Positions 52,993 to 60,334 of a DNA stretch of 64,000 nt are shown one piece after another (within the stretch, counting starts at the first letter, position 1; each line of letters starts with the position of its first letter). The stretch spans positions 16,860-80,859 of the forward strand of contig NZ_AOIM01000034.1 in assembly GCF_000337575.1 (NCBI RefSeq), written 5' to 3'. The DNA comes from Natrialba hulunbeirensis JCM 10989 (lineage in GTDB: Archaea > Halobacteriota > Halobacteria > Halobacteriales > Natrialbaceae). Made by a program: the position numbers and the translations under genes. The notes beneath the pieces are model-generated. The model made no database searches. It was not told the origin of the DNA and was given only the letters and a program-made list of their open reading frames with translations.

Positions 52993-54582
52993 GTGGCCTC
53001 GAACCGACTGCAGAAACTGTTTGACGCGGCCGGGCAGAACTCGCTCTCCTGGCTACTCGTGTTGAGTGGCCTCATTGCACTCCTCGTCGCGTCACCGCTG
53101 CTCTGGATCGGCCAGCGCGCAGCGCAAGTCGAACCGGCACGAGGCTTCGAACTCATGGTCTCGGCGCGCACCGCCGAGATTCTCGTTACCAGCCTCGGGC
53201 TCATGGCCAGCGTGACGATTCTCTCTATGCTGATCGGCGTGCCACTCGCAATCGTCACGACGCGAACTGACCTCCCCTACCGACGGTTCTGGACCGTCGT
53301 CGCCGCGCTCCCGCTCGTCATCCCCAGTTACATCGGCGCGTTCGCGTTCGTCTCTGCCTTCGGTGAGCACGGCGAACTCGAGTCCGTTCTCGGCATGGCG
53401 ATGCCGAACATCCAGGGCTTCTGGGGTACTGTCCTGATCATCACGCTCTATACCTACCCGTACGTGTTCCTGACGACTCGGGCCGCCCTGCTCTCGATGG
53501 ACGCCTCGCTCGTCGACGCCGCCCGGACGCTCAACGCCGACCGATTCGAGGCGTTTCGCCGCGTAACGTTCCCCCAGATTCGGCCGGCCATCGCCGCCGG
53601 CTCGCTGCTCGTCGCACTCTACGCCATCTCCGATTTCGGGACGCCAGCGTTCATGCAGACCGAGGTCTTCACGAGCGCCATCTACTGGGAGTACGGCGCG
53701 ATCAACGTCGAGTACGCCGCCCTGCTGTCACTCCAGCTCCTCGCAGTCACCGGGCTCGTGCTCTTGCTCGAGGCACGCGTCGGCCGAGACGAAGACGCAA
53801 GCAGCGGCGACAGTCGCGGCTCACAGATTCGACTCGGTACCTGGAAGTGGCCCACGATGGGCGGAATCGCGAGTCTCGGTATCGTGACGATCGTCGTCCC
53901 GGTCGCCATCTTCGGCGTCTGGCTCCTCCGAGGAACCGGCGGCGCCACGACCGCGTACGCGTTCGAACTCGAGTACGCGCTGAACTCGATGGTGCTCGCC
54001 GTGCTGGCGGCGCTCGTCGCCTGTGCGTTCGCGCTGCCGGTCGGCTACCTCTCGGCTCGCTCTGATTCGTTGCTCGCGCGACTGTTCGAACGGGTTACCT
54101 ACGTCGGATTCGCCGTTCCGGGAATCGTTATCGGGCTTGCACTCGTGTTCTTCGGGTCGAGCTATCTCTCGTTCATCTACCGCGAGAGTATCGTGTTGTT
54201 GGTCTTCGCCTACGTCGTTCGATTCCTCCCGCAGGCGGTTGGCAATATTCGGACCTCCGTACTGCAGGTCGACGACCAGCTCCAGGAGGCCGCCAAGACG
54301 CTCAACGCTAGCCGTGGCGAGACGTTTCGACGGGTAACGCTGCCGTTGATCGCTCCGGGGGTCGTCGCCGGCGGTGTCCTCGTCTTCCTGACGACGATGA
54401 AGGAATTGCCGGCGACGCTGATGCTGCAGCCGATCGGCATGGAGACGCTGGTGACGCTTATCTGGGGTGCACACGGAACGGCACACTATCGGTATGCCGC
54501 CTTGCCTGCGCTCATTCTCGTCCTCATCTCCGGGCTGTCGATGATTATTCTGCTTCGGCAGGAAGATTCTGACCTGCAGTAA
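52993..54582 (+). CDS. iron(III)-type ABC transporter permease (FbpB type)
   Basis: A 529-residue permease from a GTG at 52993 (MASNRLQKLFDAAGQNSLSW). It is a double-length permease with about twelve helices in two related halves; each carries an EAA loop (SLVDAARTLNADRFEAFRRV at about 173-192 and QLQEAAKTLNASRGETFRRV at about 427-446), as in FbpB/HitB. It forms the channel for the binding protein encoded upstream. No ATPase gene follows; the next ORF is unrelated, so the energising subunit must be encoded elsewhere. Confidence 0.92.
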   Translation: MASNRLQKLFDAAGQNSLSWLLVLSGLIALLVASPLLWIGQRAAQVEPARGFELMVSARTAEILVTSLGLMASVTILSMLIGVPLAIVTTRTDLPYRRFWTVVAALPLVIPSYIGAFAFVSAFGEHGELESVLGMAMPNIQGFWGTVLIITLYTYPYVFLTTRAALLSMDASLVDAARTLNADRFEAFRRVTFPQIRPAIAAGSLLVALYAISDFGTPAFMQTEVFTSAIYWEYGAINVEYAALLSLQLLAVTGLVLLLEARVGRDEDASSGDSRGSQIRLGTWKWPTMGGIASLGIVTIVVPVAIFGVWLLRGTGGATTAYAFELEYALNSMVLAVLAALVACAFALPVGYLSARSDSLLARLFERVTYVGFAVPGIVIGLALVFFGSSYLSFIYRESIVLLVFAYVVRFLPQAVGNIRTSVLQVDDQLQEAAKTLNASRGETFRRVTLPLIAPGVVAGGVLVFLTTMKELPATLMLQPIGMETLVTLIWGAHGTAHYRYAALPALILVLISGLSMIILLRQEDSDLQ

Positions 54583-54583
54583 C

Positions 54584-54637
54584 CTCGTTGACAGCGCAGT
54601 TCTCGTTGACAGCGCAGCTCTCATTGACAGCGCAGTT
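54584..54637. repeat. 18-base tandem repeat, three copies
   Basis: Three units of CTCRTTGACAGCGCAGYT start immediately behind the permease stop (54584, 54602, 54620), differing at two positions. Noncoding by position; no related sequence elsewhere in the window. Confidence 0.85.
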
Positions 54638-54763
54638 GCTCCACAGCAACACAGAAATCATTTCACGAGACCCACAGTAAATCGGTTCACGACACTCACC
54701 AAGGGTGTCACATTCACACAGATCCTCACTATTAAGTCCGTTCCAGCAGTTGTTCACTGCAGT

Positions 54764-55342
54764 ATGGATTACACACTCGAGATCGAGGAGACACCGGACA
54801 GCGTACCCGGCGGCACAGGCATTCTCTTGCTCCACCCGAGTACCGGCGAAACGGACCGCATCGACACCGACTTCCTCAAAACCGACACCGATCACTTCCT
54901 CGTCGTCTCCACGCGAACCACTGCCCGCGAAGTCAAGCAGAAACTCGAGTACTACGACGTCGACGAGGAGCGCGCCGAGATTTTAGATACCCTGAGCATC
55001 GAACACGGCTACTCCCGTCGCAAGAGCGACACCGTCCACTACGTCGCCGCTCCCGACGATGTCGACGGCATCATCGAACACATCGACGGCTTCCTCGACA
55101 GTCACGACGGCAAACTGCGGCTCAGCTTCGATTCGATCACCGAACTCGCCTACTACGCCGGCGACGACGAAGCCCTCGAAGCGGTCGACCGCATTCTCGA
55201 CCTACTCGAGTCCTACGATGCAGTCGGGCTCTTTCACGTCTCGGAAGACCCCCATGAACCGGAACTGGTCGAGGCGTTCCGTGATCGCTTCGATGGTGTG
55301 ATCGATCTCGACGAAGACGGCGACGTCGACGCGGCGTTCTAG
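54764..55342 (+). CDS. haloarchaeal conserved protein (DUF7090-like)
   Basis: A 192-residue soluble, acidic protein, MDYTLEIEETPDSVPGGTGILLLHPSTGETDRIDTDFL at the start (read in parts). The pattern TGILLLHPSTGETDRI followed by a beta strand FLVVSTRTTAREVKQKL resembles a RecA/KaiC-type core that has lost the Walker A Gly-Lys-Thr/Ser; a second strand is KLRLSFDSITELAYYAG. Haloarchaeal genes of this type are annotated HTR-like or DUF7090 (from memory). Function unknown. AT-rich promoter region just upstream of 54764. Confidence 0.65.
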   Translation: MDYTLEIEETPDSVPGGTGILLLHPSTGETDRIDTDFLKTDTDHFLVVSTRTTAREVKQKLEYYDVDEERAEILDTLSIEHGYSRRKSDTVHYVAAPDDVDGIIEHIDGFLDSHDGKLRLSFDSITELAYYAGDDEALEAVDRILDLLESYDAVGLFHVSEDPHEPELVEAFRDRFDGVIDLDEDGDVDAAF

Positions 55343-55404
55343 CGCCCATTCTGGACGACCAAGCGAACGAGTAGCAGTCAGTCTGAGAATCGATACGGTA
55401 GGTG

Positions 55405-55500
55405 CTATTCGGAGAGCGACCGTTGTGCTACTATTCGGAGAGCGACCGTTTTGCTACTATTCGGAGAGATGCCGTTGTGCCACTATTCGGAGGGCGAATC
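55405..55500. repeat. 26-base tandem repeat, about 3.7 copies
   Basis: Units start CTATTCGGAGAGCGACCG at 55405, 55431, 55457 and 55483 with a few substitutions. It fills the gap between two convergent genes and stops within three bases of the stop codon of the gene on the minus strand. Confidence 0.85.
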
Positions 55501-55502
55501 CA

Positions 55503-56291
55503 TCACTCCGCGAGCGCGTCGAACGTCTTCTCCGCCCACCGGATCGCATACTCGGGGCCATGATCGCGGTAGGCGCTCGTATCCAGTGCTGCGAACGGTG
55601 CCGGCAACTCGATCGCGTGCTTGATCGACGCACAGGCAAGTTCGGTCGCATCCGCAAAATCCGTCTCGCCGCGTGCGACCGCACGCGGGAGTCCAGCAAC
55701 CCGGTCCTCGAGTCGTGTTCCCGCATCCTGCCAGGCGTCACCGAGTTCTGCGCGGTCCGACTGCTCGTGCCACTCGGCAAAGACTTCCCGGGTCTGGAGT
55801 CCGAGCCAGCCGTCGTACAGCGCTGCCGCGATCTGGTAGGTGCTGTTCGGGTCGAGATCGACCGCCTGATCGAGATCCGCATACTCGTCTTCGAAAAAGC
55901 CGATGAAGTGCTCGGGAACATCGAGTCCGAGTTCGACGAACGCCTCTGCGAGAAGGAAGTCGACGAACGACTCCGGCGACCCCTCGACTCGGGGCTTGAC
56001 GAGGACGAGCGGCGGCTCCGTCTGGCGCGTCCAGACGACACTCCCGTCGCCTGGCATCCCGATCGTGAGATCGGAACTCGCGTATCGTGACAGCAGCGTG
56101 GGTGCATCTTCGGGCAGCCACGCTGCTGGATAGTTCGCCGGCTCGAGTGTGTCGACCACGAGACCGAGATCCTCGGCGAGCGCCGGCGGGAGTGTCTCGA
56201 AGTCGCGCTCGCAGTCGAAGACGAGAGTGTCAGGCGCGTGTTCGTCTCGAACTGCCTCGACCGGGCGTGAGAGGTCGCGAGCCTCGAACAT
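55503..56291 (-). CDS. haloarchaeal conserved protein (DUF7089-like)
   Basis: A 262-residue soluble protein, MFEARDLSRPVEAVRDEHAPDTLVFDCERDF at the start (read in parts), helix-rich after residue 105, with Trp/Tyr-containing segments (DGWLGLQTREVFAEWHEQ). No catalytic motif is recognised. The DUF7089 name is from memory. Its ATG overlaps the stop codon of a 29-codon ORF by one base (TGATG), which indicates translational coupling. Confidence 0.65.
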   Translation of the reverse strand: MFEARDLSRPVEAVRDEHAPDTLVFDCERDFETLPPALAEDLGLVVDTLEPANYPAAWLPEDAPTLLSRYASSDLTIGMPGDGSVVWTRQTEPPLVLVKPRVEGSPESFVDFLLAEAFVELGLDVPEHFIGFFEDEYADLDQAVDLDPNSTYQIAAALYDGWLGLQTREVFAEWHEQSDRAELGDAWQDAGTRLEDRVAGLPRAVARGETDFADATELACASIKHAIELPAPFAALDTSAYRDHGPEYAIRWAEKTFDALAE

Positions 56292-56380
56292 CAGACGAAA
56301 ACGTTCTGGAAGACCAGCAGGATCGACAGCAGCGCCGATACAGCGACCGTCGTAACGACGACCTTGGTTGCAGTGCTCAT
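56291..56380 (-). CDS. 29-residue single-helix membrane protein
   Basis: Reads MSTATKVVVTTVAVSALLSI then LLVFQNVFV: one membrane helix with a short polar N terminus. Its TGA shares a base with the ATG of the DUF7089-like gene (TGATG), so the two are probably translated from one message. Small proteins ending in a VFQN-type tail are found near this locus in haloarchaea as far as I recall; otherwise the coding claim rests on coupling and hydrophobicity. Confidence 0.6.
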   Translation of the reverse strand: MSTATKVVVTTVAVSALLSILLVFQNVFV

Positions 56381-56463
56381 GGTCGGGAACTGTCGCCCGC
56401 GTCGCTTAAATCCATCTGTCCCGGCCGAACAGTGGGTTCACTCTGCTCGGCCGACCGTTGTGC

Positions 56464-57726
56464 TCACTCTTCGCCGCCATCTCGCCAGGAATCAGGAACG
56501 TCGATCACGTACCGACCGTCCTCCTGTAACGAGATAATGTACTCCTCGCGGTTGTAGAGCTCCATCAGATTGAGTTCGTACTGACCGGGACGAACGATCC
56601 GAATGCTCTCGAACTGCTTGTTGAGTTCTTCCCGGAGTTCTTCCATCGACGGGTTCTCGCCGCTTGGCTCGCTGACGACGCGACCGTGCTCCGGCGGACT
56701 GTCGTCGGCTGGCTGCTCCGAATTGCCACTGGGCTCTGTGTTCGCAGACGCCGCTGGCTCACCAGACTGGCGCTCGACAGACTCGTGGCGTTCCGCACCA
56801 CTCTCTCCGTGTTCACCACTCGCCGGTGTCGACTGCGACGAAGCACTGGTCGCCGTCCCCGTCGGCAACTCGTCCGATGGGACGAACTCGCTTCGTGCAT
56901 CCGACTGCGCCGTGTTCTCGCTGTTTGCCATCGTCGTCGACGACGATGGCGATGGCGCAGTCTCCGAACTCGAGTCCGACCGCTGCTGGCGTGAGCGTGG
57001 TCCACTCGAAGCAGACCCCTCGCTGCTGGCTGCCTCGTCTGTGTCGGTAGACGAACGAGCGGACGAAGATGCCTGTTCCCAGGAAGAGGAGGCAGCTTCG
57101 CCCGCAGACGACCGATCCTCCGGACGCCGGGCGCTATCCGGCCACTCCTTGAAGGAGCCAAAGTCATCCGACTGTGATTCCGATCCTGGCGCTGTCTCCG
57201 AATTCGGGTCTACGTTGGATCCGCGCGCAGGTTTGGAGTTCGGGTCGAGGGTCTCTGCGGTATCGGCAGTATTGTCAGTATTGGTGGTATCAGCAGTACC
57301 GGTAGTTTCGGTGGGACCACCAGCATCAGCAGACGACGGACTCGAATCCGTCTCCGACGCTGGCGACGTTGGCCACGCCGACGAGGGATCCGGTGCATCC
57401 TCGGTGTCGTCTCGAGTAACCCAGTCGCGGACCGTTTCGGCTGCGCGGCTCGTGACACCACTCGAGTCCGTGTCTTGATCTGGGGGTGAGTTGGAGTCGG
57501 AACTCCGTGTTCCGGCTCCGCCAGGGGAGTCGGCTGAGCTGGGCGAATCGGACGAATTGGGCGAACCAGCACCAGCGCCACCAGACGGATCCGACGCTGT
57601 ATCCGCGTTCGTCGCAGACGATGGCGTGAACTGGAACTTGTTCCCGTTGCAGTCAGGACAGCCCGAAAGCATCTCCTTGGAGCCGTCCGGGAACGTCCGA
57701 CCGCAGTTCGTGCATTCGTGTGGCAT
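56464..57726 (-). CDS. oapC: origin-associated zinc-ribbon protein OapC
   Basis: A 420-residue protein. The N terminus is a zinc ribbon (MPHECTNCGRTFPDGSKEML, GCPDCNGNKFQF; CxxC twice). The centre, about residues 45-325, is a Ser/Asp/Thr/Glu/Ala low-complexity region. The last 90 residues are folded (SMEELREELNKQFESIRIV, RPGQYELNLMELYNREEYII). This matches OapC, the zinc-ribbon protein conserved beside orc1 at haloarchaeal oriC1. Last gene of the oapA-oapB-oapC operon. Role in replication not established. Confidence 0.88.
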   Translation of the reverse strand: MPHECTNCGRTFPDGSKEMLSGCPDCNGNKFQFTPSSATNADTASDPSGGAGAGSPNSSDSPSSADSPGGAGTRSSDSNSPPDQDTDSSGVTSRAAETVRDWVTRDDTEDAPDPSSAWPTSPASETDSSPSSADAGGPTETTGTADTTNTDNTADTAETLDPNSKPARGSNVDPNSETAPGSESQSDDFGSFKEWPDSARRPEDRSSAGEAASSSWEQASSSARSSTDTDEAASSEGSASSGPRSRQQRSDSSSETAPSPSSSTTMANSENTAQSDARSEFVPSDELPTGTATSASSQSTPASGEHGESGAERHESVERQSGEPAASANTEPSGNSEQPADDSPPEHGRVVSEPSGENPSMEELREELNKQFESIRIVRPGQYELNLMELYNREEYIISLQEDGRYVIDVPDSWRDGGEE

Positions 57727-57756
57727 TAGTCTCTCACTCTCCTCACTGGCTGTGCG

Positions 57757-58164
57757 CTAATCACGGGAAACGAGCGCGCTGATGAGTGTTTCGTCCTTGT
57801 GGAGTGTCTCGATCTGGTTCGCCGGGCCGATCACCGTCAACTTCGCCTCGGTTTCGTCCGATCCCATGAGTCGGCCAAGCAGCGACGAGTCGCGCGTCTC
57901 CGACTTGGGATACGTCTCGATTTCGATCCCGTTGAACTCGTCCGGGCTGATCTCGGACATCGTCACCTCGATGAGTCGACTCTCCTCGTCTGGAGTCAGT
58001 CCCTCCTCGAGGATAACGATATTGCCGTCGTGGACGCCGTCTAAGATCATCCGGATCTTCTCCATCGTCGCCATGCTATCCATGCGCTCACCGCTGATGA
58101 GATCGATCTGGACACCGTCGGAGTCCGGCGGATCGGAGTCGTCCGCGTTAGTTGCTGTTGGCAT
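57757..58164 (-). CDS. oapB: origin-associated protein OapB (DUF2073)
   Basis: A 135-residue protein with the DUF2073 sequence: VQIDLISGERMDSMATMEKI, GNIVILEEGLTPDEESRLIE and ETYPKSETRDSSLLGRLMG. The domain fold suggests a small alpha/beta protein; the function is unknown, but it is always found between the Era-like GTPase and the zinc-ribbon gene in haloarchaea. Six bases separate it from the GTPase gene upstream. Confidence 0.88.
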   Translation of the reverse strand: MPTATNADDSDPPDSDGVQIDLISGERMDSMATMEKIRMILDGVHDGNIVILEEGLTPDEESRLIEVTMSEISPDEFNGIEIETYPKSETRDSSLLGRLMGSDETEAKLTVIGPANQIETLHKDETLISALVSRD

Positions 58165-58170
58165 CGGTGC

Positions 58171-58809
58171 TCACCCGAAGTACTCCGCGATATTCTCGTA
58201 GACTTCGTCCATATTCTCACCCTCCTTTGCGGACAGCGGGATCGTCTTGTGCTGCGGGAACGCATCCTCGATGCGCTTGACACTCGAGTCGTCCAGGTCG
58301 ATCTTGTTCGCGAAGATGAGAACAGGCAGGTCCCGAGACTCGATGATGCCGATCAACATCGTGTTGACCTGCGTGATCGGATCTTCTGCGCTGTCGAGGA
58401 CGTAGATAACGCCGTCGACGTCCTCACGAAGCCAGTGCATGGCCTCGGCGACGCCTTCGGTCGCCTCACGAGAGCGGCGGATTGCGTCGTCCTCCTCCAT
58501 TTCGTCGGTGAATTCCTCGTAGTCGACTTTCGTCGTGACACCGGGTGTGTCGACGATGTCGATCGTCACCGTCTTGCCGTTGCGCTCGATCTCGACATCT
58601 TCTTTCCTGCGCGCGCGCCGCGTTTCGTGTGGAACGTGGCTTTCAGTCCCGATCGCATCGCCAGTCCAGTCGCGAGCGATCCGGTTCGCGAGCGTCGTCT
58701 TTCCAGCGTTCGGTGGACCATAGATACCGATTCGTTTGGGTTCCTGTTCGGAGAACAGGCGGTCCGTAACCCGAGAGATACTATCTTTGAGTTCTGTGAA
58801 CAGTCCCAT
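58171..58809 (-). CDS. oapA: origin-associated Era-like GTPase OapA
   Basis: A 212-residue GTPase from MGLFTELKDSISRVTDRLFSEQEPKRIGIYG (read in parts). G1 is GPPNAGKTTLANRI, G3 is IVDTPGVTTK, and G4 is FANKIDLDDS; the DLREDVDGVIYVLDSAEDP segment precedes G4. An N-terminal amphipathic helix may bind the membrane. First gene of the operon and the one facing the origin. The ATG at 58809 is preferred to an upstream in-frame ATG because the conserved sequence starts there. Function in replication unproven. Confidence 0.88.
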   Translation of the reverse strand: MGLFTELKDSISRVTDRLFSEQEPKRIGIYGPPNAGKTTLANRIARDWTGDAIGTESHVPHETRRARRKEDVEIERNGKTVTIDIVDTPGVTTKVDYEEFTDEMEEDDAIRRSREATEGVAEAMHWLREDVDGVIYVLDSAEDPITQVNTMLIGIIESRDLPVLIFANKIDLDDSSVKRIEDAFPQHKTIPLSAKEGENMDEVYENIAEYFG

Positions 58810-59180
58810 CTGTAGGGCCCTCCAGCACCGCGGGGTGCATCTGCGCGTACTACTGACTGAACTCACTTAAGCCTACGTCAAACGTGTTGATTTTCAGACG
58901 AAAAAGCATAGATTGCTGTCAGGTTCGACGGCACAATCGAATTGTGGTGTTGCTGCAACGGTACGGATTACCGAAATACAGGGATGAACGTGTTTCAGAG
59001 ACCAAGCGACGCCGATGGGTCTAAGCGGTATCTGGAGGGTGAAATCTGAACTGCATCGGGAGCGACACTCTGAGCCGAAGAGATGGCTGCTGAACCTGAG
59101 TGCTGAACTGGGGTTGAATTCCGCTGGAGGTGTGAACTGCTTGTGGCCTGAGAGTGCGATCGGAGGTGTATAGAGATTCA

Positions 59181-59240
59181 GAGGAGGTTGACAGAGATTG
59201 ACAACGATCGACAAAGGTTGATCGAAAATGATAGAGATTG
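59181..59240. repeat. 10-base periodic repeat in the origin
   Basis: Six consecutive 10-mers follow one another without offset, including ACAGAGATTG, ACAACGATCG, ACAAAGGTTG and ATAGAGATTG. The period is close to one helical turn. Confidence 0.7.
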
Positions 59241-59348
59241 TATTTCTCACGAACAACTAGATGTAACTAACATAGACTAGAATGCGCTAGATTAATTTAA
59301 GGTAGTCAGATTTCGGAGATGGTGTCGGAACATAGCGTATTCTGAACA

Positions 59349-59375
59349 CCCCCACCCCTTCATTTCAACTGGAGA
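59349..59375 (-). promoter_or_regulatory. left origin recognition box (ORB) of oriC1
   Basis: Read on the minus strand it is TCTCCAGTTGAAATGAAGGG continued by GTGGGGG; the first 20 bases plus the G-run match the right box at all but one of 27 positions. The G-run (the haloarchaeal G-string) points outward. Confidence 0.88.
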
Positions 59376-59654
59376 GTGACGAGGGTGTAGGGTAGTACAG
59401 TGGCAGACGATCGGTTGTGATGGCCCTTGTTTCGCCTCGAACGCAAATACAGAGGGTCTGTCGGGAGAAAACAGAGAGTACGGGTGGTCTAGTAACAGAT
59501 CTCCCTGAAAGGGACAGATCTAGTAGCAACTAGCAATAAAACTAACTCCTCTAGTAAAAATACCAATTTGCTAGTGGTACGGACCGTATTTCTCACCCAC
59601 CATTATAAATCCAGTCCTTCTAGAAGTCATCCCTCCCCACCCCTCTCTCACACG

Positions 59655-59681
59655 TCTCCAGTTGAAACGAAGGGGTGGGGG
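59655..59681 (+). promoter_or_regulatory. right origin recognition box (ORB) of oriC1
   Basis: TCTCCAGTTGAAACGAAGGG continued by GTGGGGG, inverted relative to the left box, 27 bases with one mismatch. The two ORBs enclose the AT-rich unwinding region. Confidence 0.88.
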
Positions 59682-60334
59682 GCATCGTCCCTCCACTCTA
59701 CAAGATTCTTGAATTGCTGCTGGCAATACTCGTGACAACAATCCACATCCACATCCGCACTCTCACTCACACCCAGGCACACACTATTACACGTACGCAC
59801 ACGTTACACACTTTACTTGCAGGTCAGCGACTTCTTCACAGGCATATTATGCCCGGTGTTAGGACAAAATCGCCGACTCAGTGGTGGTTGGCCACCCGGG
59901 GACGGACTCACTCCCGCGCACGGTGGCGCGGGGTACGCGCCCTCGTATCTTTCCAGACTACCGACAGCTCCCTGAAATCGGTCCCAGATACTCTCACAGA
60001 TCACCCGAACAAACGAATCACCCGATCAGGTTGACCACCGCCCACGGCATGATGGACTACCGACCACGGCACGAACTGTTCCGCCCGCTCGAGTACCAAC
60101 TTCATCCGAGAGTCGGGTAGTTCGTTCTGACTGTTCTGTTCTGTGAATCGCTCACCGTCCGTGAATGGAAGGGAAGAATTTAATATCACCGTCTTCCTCT
60201 GTTTCGTTTGCATCAACTGGATCCGAACCGGGTCAGTAGGAGAGTAGACCAGCCTCGTTGGCTCGCCTACACCGTTATATCCTTGCCGTCGGGTTTGGAT
60301 CTGCACTCGAAACAAGGGGGTACGTGTACGACGA

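Larger units (their letters stand above)
58810..60334. other. replication origin region oriC1
   Basis: A 1.5-kb noncoding stretch between oapA and orc1. It holds the two inverted ORBs (59349-59375 and 59655-59681), an AT-rich core with nine CTAG sites (59267-59623), a 10-base periodic repeat (59181-59240), a TATA-like CATTATAAATC at 59601-59611 and further ACAC-rich sequence at 59720-59830. Probable orc1 promoter GTTATATCC lies at 60271-60279. Next to orc1/cdc6 and the oap operon this is the expected oriC1 site of haloarchaea. I see no gene here. Confidence 0.85.
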
